This document shows, one piece after another, positions 21,086 to 33,400 of a stretch of 64,000 bases of DNA. The stretch comes from Muricea muricata. Lineage: Eukaryota > Cnidaria > Anthozoa > Malacalcyonacea > Plexauridae. The stretch lies in contig OY979718.1 of assembly GCA_963855995.1 (NCBI GenBank), positions 30,723,282-30,787,281 on the forward strand, written 5' to 3'. Every line of letters begins with the position of its first letter. The stretch's first letter is position 1. The translations under genes were made by a program, and so were the position numbers. The notes under the pieces are model-generated. The model was not told the origin of the DNA and made no database searches. It was given only the letters and a program-made list of their open reading frames with translations.

Positions 21086-24000
21086 ATGAATAAATCTAAA
21101 AGTGGGGCGCAAAAACGGAGAGATAAATTAGCAAGGGAGCTTCAGACTGCAGCGTCTGAACCAAAACAAAGAAAACTTTGCTTTGTGCCTATTTCTGTTG
21201 GGTCTGCTCAATCGGATTCACCGGGTACGTCTCATTCTGCTGAATCTCGATCGCCCGACGAAACTGAAGAAAATGAGACGCTCGTCATAACTAATTGCGA
21301 GAAGTCAAAAACTACAGTGCGACTCACGATATTACTTGTATGAGATATTTATGCCATACGTATTCAAAATGAGCATTGCCATTCATTAAAACTTACGAAC
21401 ATCAAAACAAAGTTGTGAGAAGATCTTTACCATGTTGATATTTGATGTTAGTCACATGACTGAAAAAATATGGCGCTGTTCCATATTTGAGGTGGACCAC
21501 GCTATTAGTTTTAAAAATATGATAACACGATAAGGCGTCGTTTTTAACTTAATTGGATGTGGAAAAGACATTCTTTAACCAAAAACAGCATAGGTAACAA
21601 CAAGAGAATGTTTTAGCTAGAAAATAAACGAACTTGGTGTCATAGTTGAAGAATTTTTCAAAGATTACGTGGAACGGTGGAAAAGAGGGATTCTGGACTT
21701 CTAAAATGGATAAGAATGGGAGCTATTCGGCGTTTGAAGCAGAACTGTTCGTAAATTATCATGATAAACGTCTATCAACATTTTGAGAAAGTTTGCTTTG
21801 CCATATATCTTCAAAACTAGCAATGATGGATTCCTGGTAAGCAATAATAATTCTAAAAGTACCTCCACTGGTGTCGTGGAATAAACGTTTGGCACTGGAT
21901 TGAGGCAAAAAAATGCTTGGGAGCACAACAAGTCGAGACCGACAAGACAGACAAGTCGAGATCAACATGATAATTCCCTAATGCTGGAAAAGGAACTTCT
22001 GATGAAAGGTTTTAGGTACCTGCTAAAGAAGTGGTAGAACGATCATTTAGATCCGTATTATTAGCAACCAACATGTTTTCATATGTGCCTAAATGTGCAA
22101 AAGAGGTCTCTGATCCCTATTTCCGCTGTTACCAGCAGAACTCGTTTACTTTACATCTTTTTTGTTGACTCCTTAGCCTCGCTGGTCACATACCGTCATT
22201 GAATATCAATAATCTAACCCATGCATGCATTTTCCAAGCTTTATCATGCTGATTTCGTCTGCCCGTCAAAAGGACAAACTTCTGTTGTGCTCTCAAGCAT
22301 TTTTTTGCCTCAATCCAGTGCCAAACGTTCATTCCACGACACCAGTGGAGGTACTTTTAGAATTATTATTGCTTACCAGGAATCCATCATTGCTAGTTTT
22401 GAAGATATATGGCAAAGCAAACTGTCTCAAAATGTTTATAGATGTTTATCATGATAATTTACGAACAGTTCTCCTTCAAACGCCTAATAGCTCCCATTCT
22501 TATCCATTTTAGAAGTCCAGAATCCCTCTTTTCCACCGTTCCACGTAATCTTTGAAAAATCCTTCAACTATGACACCAAGTTCGTTTATTTTCTAGCTAA
22601 AACATTCTCTTGTTGTTACCTATGCTGTTTTTGGTTAAAGAATGTCGTTTCCACTTCCAATTAAGTTAAAAACGACGTCTTATCGTGTTATCATATTTTT
22701 AAAACTAATAGCGTGGTCCACCTCGAATATGGAACAGCGCCATATTTTTTCAGTCATGTGACTAACATCAAATATCAACATGGTAAAGATCTTCTCACAA
22801 CTTTGTTTTGTTGTTCGTAAGTGTTAATGAATGGCAATGCTCATTTTGAATACGTACGGCATAAATATCTCATACAAGTAATATCGTGAGTTGCACTGTA
22901 TATGGCTCTCTTCTATAGTGGAAAAACTAAAACTCCCTACCATGCCCCCTGATCAACCAGTAGATGGCATTTTCCCTCCAGAGAGATATCTACTTTCAAA
23001 GTGTAAACGAAGATCAGCGCATACAGCGTAAATGGCTTACATATGACTCGGTGGAGAACAAATTGTATTGTAAGATTTGCGGATGCTTCTCAACAAACCG
23101 TTTAGGTGAGCTGGTGTGTGCATTTGGTGGTGACAACTTTCGCCGAGCTAGTCAGACTCTAAAGCATCGTGAAAATTCCCAGTGCCATCGTGATGCGTCG
23201 GATGTGTATTTTCAGCATCTGAATAGAAACGACAATCCCGCAATGGCTGCAAACTGCAAAGAGCTCCTCTCGTGATAAAGTAAAGAAAAACCGTGAGGTT
23301 CTTAATCGTATCATTGATATTGTCTAGGATATTTCTGGTCAAGGTCTGGCATACCGCGGATGCTCTGAAACTGCTCGTTACTTTCGTGATACAAACAAAC
23401 AACATGGAAACTTTCTTGAGTTAGTAATATTGTCATGTAAGTACGACCAAATACTAAATGCACATGTCGACAATTGCATCGAACAAAGCAAAAAGCAAAA
23501 AAAAAGGGCGTGGAAGTTTTGAAATTGGAGAAGATGCATTAACACAGATTTAGACCAAGAAGAAATTGTCGGATGCATTAACACAGATTGCAAAGGAAAA
23601 TACGGAGCTGTCATGGACGGGACGGTTGACATTTCCGGGACTGATCAGTTCAGTGTGGTGGTAAGATACGTTACAAAGGATGGAAAAGTGCATGAACGAC
23701 TGCTAGGCTTGGAAGTGATAACTTCTGGTAAAGGAGAAGCACTCTGGAATCTTCTATCCGCCAAGTTGGAGAAACACAATCTTAAAGGAGCAGTGTCATA
23801 TTTCACGCATATGCTTCTGCGCATAATAAACTTGAAAGCGTTGGGCCAACGTTTTCAAGTTTGGAATCCAAGATGGCGTCCTCAATGGAGGGCGAGCATG
23901 GTCTGAAATTCGATATTTCCGGATGATTAAAAAGCAACAGAATGACAAACTTCGAAGGAAATTATACGAAAATCAACGCTAAGGAATTTATTCGGTGTAC

Positions 24001-25709
24001 AATGTATTTAAAGCATGGAAAATGCAAAAATCGAGGCGGGATGTAACCGTTGGATTTGCCGCGATTTCACCGCACATCTGTTGCTCTTGCATACAGAAGA
24101 AGGTAAAAATAATGCAATTTATGTGCTTTAATTAAGCTGAATCTACAAGAAATTCGTAAAATAGCAAGAAAATAAAGAAATAAAATTTGCGTGAAATGTG
24201 ACACTGCTTTTTTAACATCGAACATCTTATTGGTTTGTCATTAGATGGTGCATCTGCGAACACATCTAAAAATGTTGGGGTTGTTAAATATTATGAAGAA
24301 AGAGTGCCTTCAGGATATTTTGTATACGGTTTTGCGCACCAGCAAAATTTTGTTGTCTCCCCAATTTTCTCAGAAATTCAAGAGTGTCGAAACCTTCTTG
24401 GACTCCTGCAAAAAACGTGCACCTTTTTCAATGAAAGCTCCCGTCGGATGGACGTCTGGAAAAATGGGTTGAGGAACATAGCAAGCGGGCACAGAAGCTA
24501 AAAAAGCTTGTGAAAGTCGGAAAAACACGATGGTGGTCCGTGGTCGTCATTCAAGGCTGTCAAACGAATCTGCGATGAACCAACGAGTTACTACATTCTA
24601 CTCGCAACTTTGTGGGAGCTGAGCAATGCGGCGGACACTTCGACCAAGACACGAGACGACAGTGATGCTTTGTTGAGCAGCTGGTCAAATTTCAAATCGC
24701 TTCTTACGGCAATTATTTTAAAGAACGTGGTCAAGACATGCGACCCTGTCACTAAATACTTGCAGACCGTTGGTTTAGATATTACTCAAGCTCTTCGCCT
24801 TGTCGAACATGAAATGAGCACCCTCGCAGCTGACAGATCTCAGTTTGAGCAATACTTTCAATATGCAAAGGAATTTCTTCAAAACGTCCAACAGTTGATT
24901 GATAATGATGAGAATCCCAATTTTGATGTTGTACTTGAGGAACATCTACCAACTTCTACAATATCCCGAAAGAAACGTCGCTATTTCGAGGAACAAGCAA
25001 TTGACGAGCCAAATAAAGACCCAGTTGAAAATTATAGGGCGAATGTTTACCTACCTGTCATTGATCGTTTGAATCAAGAAATATCTTCCCGATTTAATGA
25101 AAAGAACTCTGCACTGTACAAAGAAATCTGGCATCTTAACCCGAGCAACTATGATCGCGTTGTTGAATCCTCCACTTTTACGATTTCCAGACTTGCAGAA
25201 ATTTCTGGTGTTGATGGGAGAGAATTAAAGGATGAACTCGTCCATTTTGCGCGACTGAATCGATACTCGTCGTCGCAATAAGACAATAATCAACCAGATG
25301 CTAGATAGCACCTGACGACGAGGAAGTGAAGGATGAAGAGCAAGAATCTGAATTTGGAGTGTTCTGCAAAGGTGACTGCTCAAGCTGTCTCGGTTGCATT
25401 CTCCAGAAGTTGATTACCTGCCGGTATCATTGCAGTAGCTACAACAATCTTTACATTTGCCAAAGAACTGCGCTCACGCTCCCATGTACTGTAGTATCCT
25501 GTGAGAGAACATTCTCAAAATTACGACTTATCAAGAATCGACTGAGATCACTGCTTACTGAGCAACACCTGGAAGCTGTAATGATTTGTTCCATAGAAAT
25601 CGATCTACTAAAGGTTATCGATTATGAAGCAGTGTATCGAAAACTTGCATCTAAGTCATCGGAAATGGAACGACTTCTCTTTTCTCAATTAAAAACTATT
25701 TTCTTTTAG
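21086..25709 (+). pseudogene. hAT transposase (TTF finger, DUF4371-like, dimerisation domain), decayed
   Basis: The N-terminal basic segment (KRRDKLARELQ) is at 21086-21314. After the foldback, 22964-23275 has a TTF-type zinc finger (RKWLTYDSVENKLYCKICG, then H-R-x-NSQCH). At 23613-23800, MDGTVDISGTDQFSVVVRYV fits the DUF4371/hAT catalytic region (first Asp). At 24235-24420, LDGASANTSKNVGVV and YGFAHQQNFV correspond to the second Asp block. 24610-25281 is the helical insertion. 25470-25700 (CERTFSKLRLIKNRLRS) is the C-terminal dimerisation motif. Stops and frameshifts separate the blocks, so it cannot be active. The family resembles the ZMYM/52-kDa repressor-like hAT group. Confidence 0.8.
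21315..22898. mobile_element. Tc1/mariner-type foldback element, 1584 bp
   Basis: Starts CAGTGCGACTCACGATATTA and ends with the complement TAATATCGTGAGTTGCACTG. It is flanked by TA on both sides (21313-21314, 22899-22900). The two arms, about 21315-21973 and 22240-22898, are inverted copies of about 660 bp around a spacer of about 265 bp. The TA target and CAGTG start suggest Tc1/mariner. The arms hold open frames on both strands, but these are mirror images and match no transposase I recognise. It splits the hAT transposase N-terminus. Confidence 0.8.
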
Positions 25710-25955
25710 CTAATAATGGCTCAGGAATCTGTTGTATTTTGTGTGACTATAATTTTTGCTGTTATAAACACACTTTATATCCTTAATGTTTCATATTCTC
25801 CAGAGCACAATAAAATCTTCACCTAAAGGGCCCCTTTCAATATTACAATGGCAAGGCCCCTTAATTGGGGCCAGTCCGAGTCTGGATCACATATGATGAT
25901 CACTAAAGTATGTTTCTAAATTACCTGAGACAATTTCCACATTTTATACAATGTT

Positions 25956-26064
<109 letters not shown>

Positions 26065-26647
26065 TAATTTTCTATAGCCATTGTCTCTGACCATGACATT
26101 ATAAAGTGATTCCCTTTCCGCTTCAACCGGCTTCCAGCGACTGCTGTGATCGACAATGTGCTGCAATGCTGAAATTAATTTATACTGTTACCCTTTGTAA
26201 TTTGTGTAAAATGCTCTGTCAAATTTGCGATTTTAAAGAAAATATCTAAATTTTATTATCCAAAACAAAACAACTAAGAACTTATGAGAGCATACCTTTG
26301 TAAAATCCCATGGAAAGAAAGCAAAGAAACACTTTACAAACTGCCAAATATTATTCAGCACTTTAATCGAACTGCTTTCGAACGAACGAACAAAGTACTG
26401 CACTGCATTGAATTTGCAGCGCTACCATAAACTCCATACGTCATGAGTTATATTAACACAACTTTGGGGCATTGTCGGTAAAATTATTAAAATACTTTTA
26501 AGTGTTAGCGTTTATTTTGTAAGCTCGTGACTTCAAAATACGTCATATTCGTTGACCAAACACAGCCAGTCATCCAGCCAGCCAGTTCCCTAGAGTTTTC
26601 GCCTACATAGCTCTACGTTGCTATGCAACGTAGACGCAAAAAAACGA

Positions 26648-26945
26648 CGTTAACAAGGTTAAAAACATGTGTCCGACCTGCAGGACATGCAATTGCGTGA
26701 AAAAAAACATGTTAAAATCACCGACTTAGAACTTTCGTTCTGACGGAAAAATTGCAATGTTTCATGGTTTAAAATCATATTTTCAGCGTTCAGGGCTTCG
26801 AATTGAAGAAAAAAACTTGTTGAAATGAGTTGCCAAAAACTTTCTTTCCACCTTGAAAATTGCGATATTACCAAGCGCGAAATCATTTTTCACAGTTTTC
26901 GACCGTCAGCACATGGATTTCAGTGAAATAAATGTTAAATTCGTG
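26648..26945 (+). repeat. Dispersed repeat, copy 2
   Basis: Direct-orientation partner of 18283-18550; see that entry for shared blocks. The flanking sequence differs, so it is a repeat family rather than a segmental duplication. Confidence 0.7.
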
Positions 26946-27232
26946 AAGTGAAGTAAATGTTAATGTCGTGAATTGTGTTTAGTTTGGCGTCTAAGTGACT
27001 TTAAAAAGACAGTTAGGCTATTCCCCCAGAACAGCCGACGATCCCGCTTACTGGTTATCGATATGAAAAGGGTCGTTTAACAAAACTAATCAATTGTTTA
27101 TGGCGAGTTGGATTTGAAAACAATTTATGCAACGATTGCTGAAATAAGCATTAAAATAATCACCGAATCATAAGGTATAGTAAAGGTAGTACTGTTTTTT
27201 TATGAAGTGGGGGGTGTTATCAATGTGGTCGT

Positions 27233-27405
27233 TCAGGCTCTCTTATATGCGGAGCTGGTCATATAGATGCCACCGTCCTTCGCTTGCGTAGTGCTGCTAT
27301 CAACCGCGGCTTCTCGAGATGTTGGATCTTCAGTCTTCACGTTTTTTGCCTTCATTGATGACATGTAAATCCCGTTGCTGAAATCTTGTTGCTGGCGAAT
27401 ATAAC
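27233..27405 (-). CDS. Terminal tail exon 9, GIY motifs 4 and 5
   Basis: After the acceptor GTCTTGTTAG (phase 1) it encodes YIRQQQDFSNGIYMSSMKAK, then DGGIYMTSSAYKRA and a stop codon. It is the 3' end of the gene. A polyadenylation signal was not located with confidence. Confidence 0.65.
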
Positions 27406-30400
27406 CTAACAAGACATGAACATAAATTATCGCATCGTGCGGTATCTCATTTAACTTCGCCTCAAGCCCAAGTCTAAGACAAACAGCCATGCATTACAGA
27501 ATTTGGGAAAATTTAAAGAAATAAGGAAAATTTTATAATTCAAACTAAGAATTACCGCGGTATATGGAACCTCACAATTGTCGGTTTGATCCTTATGTAT
27601 GGCGTATGAATGTACCGTTCTTTCATCGCACACTCCGTCTAGTCTCAGTCAAAATTTGATCACAACAAAGAAAAGAACACTCTTGGACAAATTATGAGGA
27701 AAACACGATTTCAATTCTATTGCTCGTTGAATTAAATTTAAGTATGACATTTGCAAAATCTAAGCGGACTAAACATCTTAGTGATAAATTCGAGGTGAAA
27801 GTGTGATTATTAGATTAATTAACTGATTGCTAAATAGATATTTTTAATAAACAAGACGCCTACTAAGGCGTTCACTATGCTTGGCGAGAAGAAAATAGAC
27901 ACAAAGTTCCATTTCATACTTTTGTTAAAACTTTAAACCTTTGTTACGATACAAAAATTCACTGTGATTTTCTGATTAGCTTTTAATATTCAAAATACTT
28001 GTATATACTTGTACTATACTGTCTAGTCTCATAACACTTTATTTAAATCAATTCACTTGTCCAATGGAAGGCGTAACTAGGGTGTTAATAAGGAGGTGTT
28101 TATTCACATATTCGCGTTCTGCCAGATGGATTTGTTCTGAAATCGAATAGAGTTCTAAAGAAATTCGTCGGGCAGAACGCGAAAAATTATATGAATGAAC
28201 ACCTGTGTGAATGATGGCATGGTCTATTTACATCGGCTCTCACTTCGTTGAAATGGAACTTCCAACTTTAACTCTGCATGGTGAAAGCTTTCCTACTATT
28301 GCCCTTACAATCATTAATTACAGTACAGTATAATGTCGTGGACTTCGGGTTTGATGAAATTTCTCGTTTTTCCTCCAATTTTCACTCAACACGGCATATT
28401 AGCACAGAAAGTGTTTTATATGGCTTGAATATCACAATGAATATTGGCTAAACGCCAAACCATCTAAACATTTCGTCCCCGATCCGTGGAACAATTTAGT
28501 TCCATCTTTCTATTTACCTTCTGGTTTCGGCGCTAACGATAATGGCATCTTTTCCTGCTGAGTATGGGTCGCTCCATCTTCATGAGGCCGTGCCATTTTA
28601 TTTCTTGACAACATTCCAGCCATGTAAATACCATTGCTCTTGGATGCTTGATCATCTTGTACTTCATTTTGTCTTGTGCTTACCATATAAATACCATCAG
28701 AAGAAGTATTTTTTTGGTCTAAATCTATAAAATATATCATTACGTGAAAAATTCAATATTTTAATTTTTGTTTATCAGACTAATTAAAATATAGATCTAC
28801 AAAAACAATACGAAGTAATTGAGCTTGACTAAATACCCAAAAAAGTAATCGCAGTTTGAGAGCTATATACAGGACGCTCAATGTTTAACTTCTTTCACAG
28901 TTCAGAAGACCAGTTTTTAAATGTCCCCGTTATTGTAAAATTTGAAAAAAATGAGCAAATACAAATATGCTTAGATGAATTAATTAGTAAAATCAATGCA
29001 TCTATCTAATTAGCAACGAATTGTTTCTCATGACAGGTAAATTAATAAGATGAATGGAATTTACATTTTTAGGACAATGTGCGATTTCGGCCGGTTACTT
29101 TGTGCACTCCATTCGTATTTGCTCAATTTTTGTTCAAGTTTCACAAAAATGGTGACAATCGAAAGCCTGTGGTCGGTTGATAAAACTCTTTATTACATTC
29201 ATTTTGAAATCAATGGTATTTCCAGCATTCTGATTGGTCAAAAATAGTGCGATTAATCCCCAAATCGCATCATTTTGGGTGCGATTAAAGAACTGCTCAT
29301 TAATCGCATCTTTTTTGGTCCCAATTGCATATGGCTGCCGAGTCTAGCCAACAAAACAAATCAAACTGCATGCATTCAATTTACCAAATGAATTTTAAAA
29401 ACATCTGATCACGGTGACAAAAGAGCAAAATAAACAAATTTCATATCACCTATACTATTTTCTCAGGCAGTCAAAGGCTAGTACACAAGCACTGAAAAAC
29501 AGATAAAACACTAGCTAAGTTGCTAAACAAATCAAACGATTCTACACATTGCAAAAATAAAACCTTTGTGAATAACATTGAATAACTAGTACAAGCTCGA
29601 AGTGCAATATGGCAGCGACAAGTAAGTCCAGATAAATTTAATATGTTTTAGCTCAAAAATCCGTTGTTGAATCCTGTTAAATCACGAATAAAGCTCATAG
29701 AATGTTTAAACTAACCTTGCTATTCCTTTGGCCAAGATTTTATGCACAAACAAGTTCATTATCTTCTCCATTTGTTGTAAATACCTGTACAAATATGTCC
29801 TTCGATTTTGTTCGCTTGTTGCTATGCTACGCGCCGAAGAAGAACCGGAAGGAAGGCAGGAGGTGTGTCTTGTTTTAGATTTCAAAATGAATGTAATAAA
29901 GTGGAAATTGCACTTCGTGTCGTGCAATTTTGGTCTGAAATCAAACTTGTAATCACGCGTTTGATTTCAGACCAAATTGCACTCCACTCAGTGCAATTAC
30001 CATTATTAATCACTTTTTAATCACTGTTTTGTAACTAAATAGTGATTAAGTGCAAAATACGTGGTTTTGATTGGACTAATCATAGTTATGTTATGTAACT
30101 TTAATCACTTTTTTAACCAGCCCCAGGTTCTAAAACTATGAAAGAATAATTCTTGTAGTTTAAAACAATGAATGTCTCACAGCCAGCTAGCTAGACTGTT
30201 TATTGGGGGAGGGGGTATATTTTTATATATTCATGCTCTGCCCGATAAGTTTCTTTCTTCTCTCAAATCGATCAATTCAAATTTGACTTGAAAAAAACCT
30301 CGTCAGCCATGCAGAACGCGACTATATGAACATACCCCCCTCCCGTATTAACGCTCTAAAAACGGCCCTGTTCACAGCTCTTCAAAGTTCCCTTAACTTT

Positions 30401-33400
30401 TTTGGTACATCTTGTGTACTAATTGGGTAATAGAGTGGAACAATGTACTATTACATGTTGATTGAATACAAGTCCTGTAAAGCAGAAAGATCACGCTCTA
30501 GGAAATGCAAGGCGATGTGTAGGTTTTTAAGTACATTTTTAAGTGCCTTAAGTACATGAAATATAGCTATACATTGTGTCCTATGCAGCTGGTCAGCCTG
30601 GCTTTAAATATCAAGTGTTTTCGTTGAGAATAAAATAAAAGTTTAAGAGATAAGCAAAGAAATCAGGACTGTAAATCTTGAAACAAGACACATTTATAGG
30701 TTTTATCACTAAAATACCATTTGCAATTTTTATTACCCTGACTTTTTGAAATTCCTGTCAACGTATAAATACCCATGTTAACATCAGTATTCCTTGTGGT
30801 AGTAGGTTCTGTTAACGTGTTATCGTCACTGTCTTTGCTTGTTTTTTCTTCTTCCTGTTTACCAAAATCTTGATTCGGCGAACTCTTTTCTATGTCTAAA
30901 TCATTAATAAATATACGCGACGAATAACAGCGTTAAAACTATGATGATTAACAGTTATGGGTAATGGGTGAGTATGGGCCAGTTAACATGAGAGGCAGGA
31001 CGGGACGTTAACCGAGAAGGGATGTTTCTCATCCCAGGTTGAGTTTCCAGTTATATGAGAGGCGAGATAATAGTAAAATATTGCAAAATAGTTATAAACA
31101 TCAGGTTAGTATATTAGACTAACCTGATGTTTATAATTATCATTACTCCAATTCTACTGCACTGAACATTAATAGAAGACAGGAATGAAAAATTCTGTTT
31201 GTCCTGGGAAGGCGAGATGGAGCATTTCTATGATTCAAAAATTGTCCCGCCTGAGGTGGGATCTCGGCTGCGTATTTGAAATAAAACCAGAACATTCGTT
31301 CGTAATTTTTTATCCAATTCACTATTGCAGAGAAGCCATGTTTTTTTCATTAAATTTAGTTACGTGTTTAAGTTGTTGTGCAAGTGCCATTTTTATAGTA
31401 GGATTACCGTCCTTATCCTTTGTTTTGTGAATGCCACTAATTTCACTATCTTTTTCAGGCTTTGACTCGAGTAAACTATCGTCATAACTAGCAGACTTTG
31501 GTGCGTCTTCTGCAACAGCATCTTCTTCAAAGTTCTTTTCGTCTTTTACTAAGTTTAGGTATGCACTCGTTTCTTGTGCTAATTTCTTGGGTTCCTTTCT
31601 GGAAATATAAAAAGGTATATAAAAAAGGCATACTACAATCAACTTAACAAAAGCATTTATATTTTTCGTTTGCTTATAGCTGAATCCCGATCGTTTCATA
31701 CGCTTTAATACTTTAACATCTGGAAACATTTTGAAACTACATTTTTTTTTATACTCCGTAACTACTCTGGCCTCGTTTCCTTCATATTTTTTTCAGGGAG
31801 AGGATGCTACGTAACTGTAACACCAGTCTTTGCAACAGTGGCGTAGCTAGAGGTCTTGCTTGTCATACTGAGCATGACCTAAATTTTTTCAAGCAAAAGT
31901 TTTTTTTGACCATTTTTTTTCTACATGAAAATGATGAAATGCTTTCGCACGTAATGTCATCCTCGAAAACAGCTCTAGCGAACCAAATTCCTCGCATTTG
32001 AGCGTTCTTTAACCTGCAAACAGGCTAAAGTTTATTTACCTAATCGCAGGTTAGGGCATGACTTTTTTTGGGTTATCATGCCCTTTTTTATCATGCTATT
32101 GCATCTAGAGCATGACTTCTTCTCTATTTTCAACGCATATCATTAGCTAGAATTCTCGCGACGCACGCGCAGTTCGTTGAACGAATCGCTCAAGTCATGC
32201 TCAGCCGAAATAGCAGGACATTGCAAAAGCAAGGCTTCGTTATTTTATAAATATTCATAAATTCTCATTTCTTATGAATATGGAAATCGATCAAGGTCAA
32301 TTGAGCGCATCGGCTCTACTCAATAGCGACAGACATTGTCTTTGAGCTTTTGGAGCGATCTTTCGGTTCGCGAAGTCAAAGTGAACAGAAAGAATAATAT
32401 GCGTTTTAGCTGTGCTATCTTGATATCATGCTGATCAAAACAAACGATGAGTCATCACTACACTTTATTATAAAAAGGCTTCAAAATGTTTGTCGAGCAT
32501 ACTATCAACAGTATTGCTCCGACGCGACGAAATGTCTCCTCACGCCGAACTTCGAGAGGTGATCTTTGGCGAGAATTTGGAAATGAAGATAGTTTGGATG
32601 CAGCAACGTGATTTAATCGCAAGCCAGAAATGCGACATGCGGTTCGGAACAAAGTCTGGTGTGACGGATGGTTCGTGTGGCGCTACAAGCGCAAAGGTTG
32701 TAAAACAACTATTTCTGCCCAAGAGAAGAAATAATTTTAAAATGATAGATAAATCTAGACATTGGTCATTGTTATTATATCTAGAATCGATAGCAATTAA
32801 CAGACACAAGCCTACTTTGAATCACGGGACAAAAGCCTCCAAAGATCTTTTAACATTTAACTAGTATATCATGTTTCTTCACTGAATTTATATATTCTAT
32901 AGTATGTAATAAGATCATCATTTCGTTCCTGATGATGACTAAAGAATAGTCGAAACGTAGAAATAAAATTTATCATGTTGTCAATTTTCGGAGTTTCCTT
33001 TGTATTGTATTTTATCAAAATACTCAGTGGTTCCCGTAAACATACTCTGAATATCTGTAGTAACATTTATCTGTAATTACTTTGACTGCTGGCAACGGTT
33101 TTTAAATTTTTTTTGCTATTTTTTTTAAATTTGTACATTCTCTATTTCAATTTTCTATTTTCATTGTCTTAATGAAATAAGATCTGTTACATATTTATAT
33201 TTTTGTTAATTTTTAAGCTAGCAGCACATCAGTTTCACTGCCTTATCATGAAAATATTTTAAAACTACTACCTGGTATTGTCTAACTTTAACATATCCCT
33301 TATCCATTGTAGCATTTTGAATGGAACTGCTATATCATTCAGGTTTTTAACTTTTGTTTTTGCCATTTGGGTAGGGTCAGAGAGGGGGGTAAAGGGTTAG

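Larger units (their letters stand above)
20197..25884 (+). mobile_element. Autonomous-type hAT transposon, 5688 bp
   Basis: The termini CAGACTCGGACTGGCC (20197) and GGCCAGTCCGAGTCTG (ending 25884) are perfect inverted repeats of 16 bases. They are flanked by a perfect 8-bp duplication GATCACAT (20189-20196 and 25885-25892), diagnostic for hAT. The interior carries a decayed hAT transposase in the plus orientation and a 1.6-kb foldback insertion. Confidence 0.9.

Noticed and set aside
21701..22512. Two similar ORFs on opposite strands as a gene pair
   Set aside because: They are the two arms of a foldback element; the frames are mirror images.
31600..31690. A hydrophobic run (VKLIVVCLFYIPFYIS) suggesting a membrane segment in the tail gene
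   Set aside because: It is read from the polypyrimidine tract immediately before a good AG acceptor at 31599-31600, so it is intronic.
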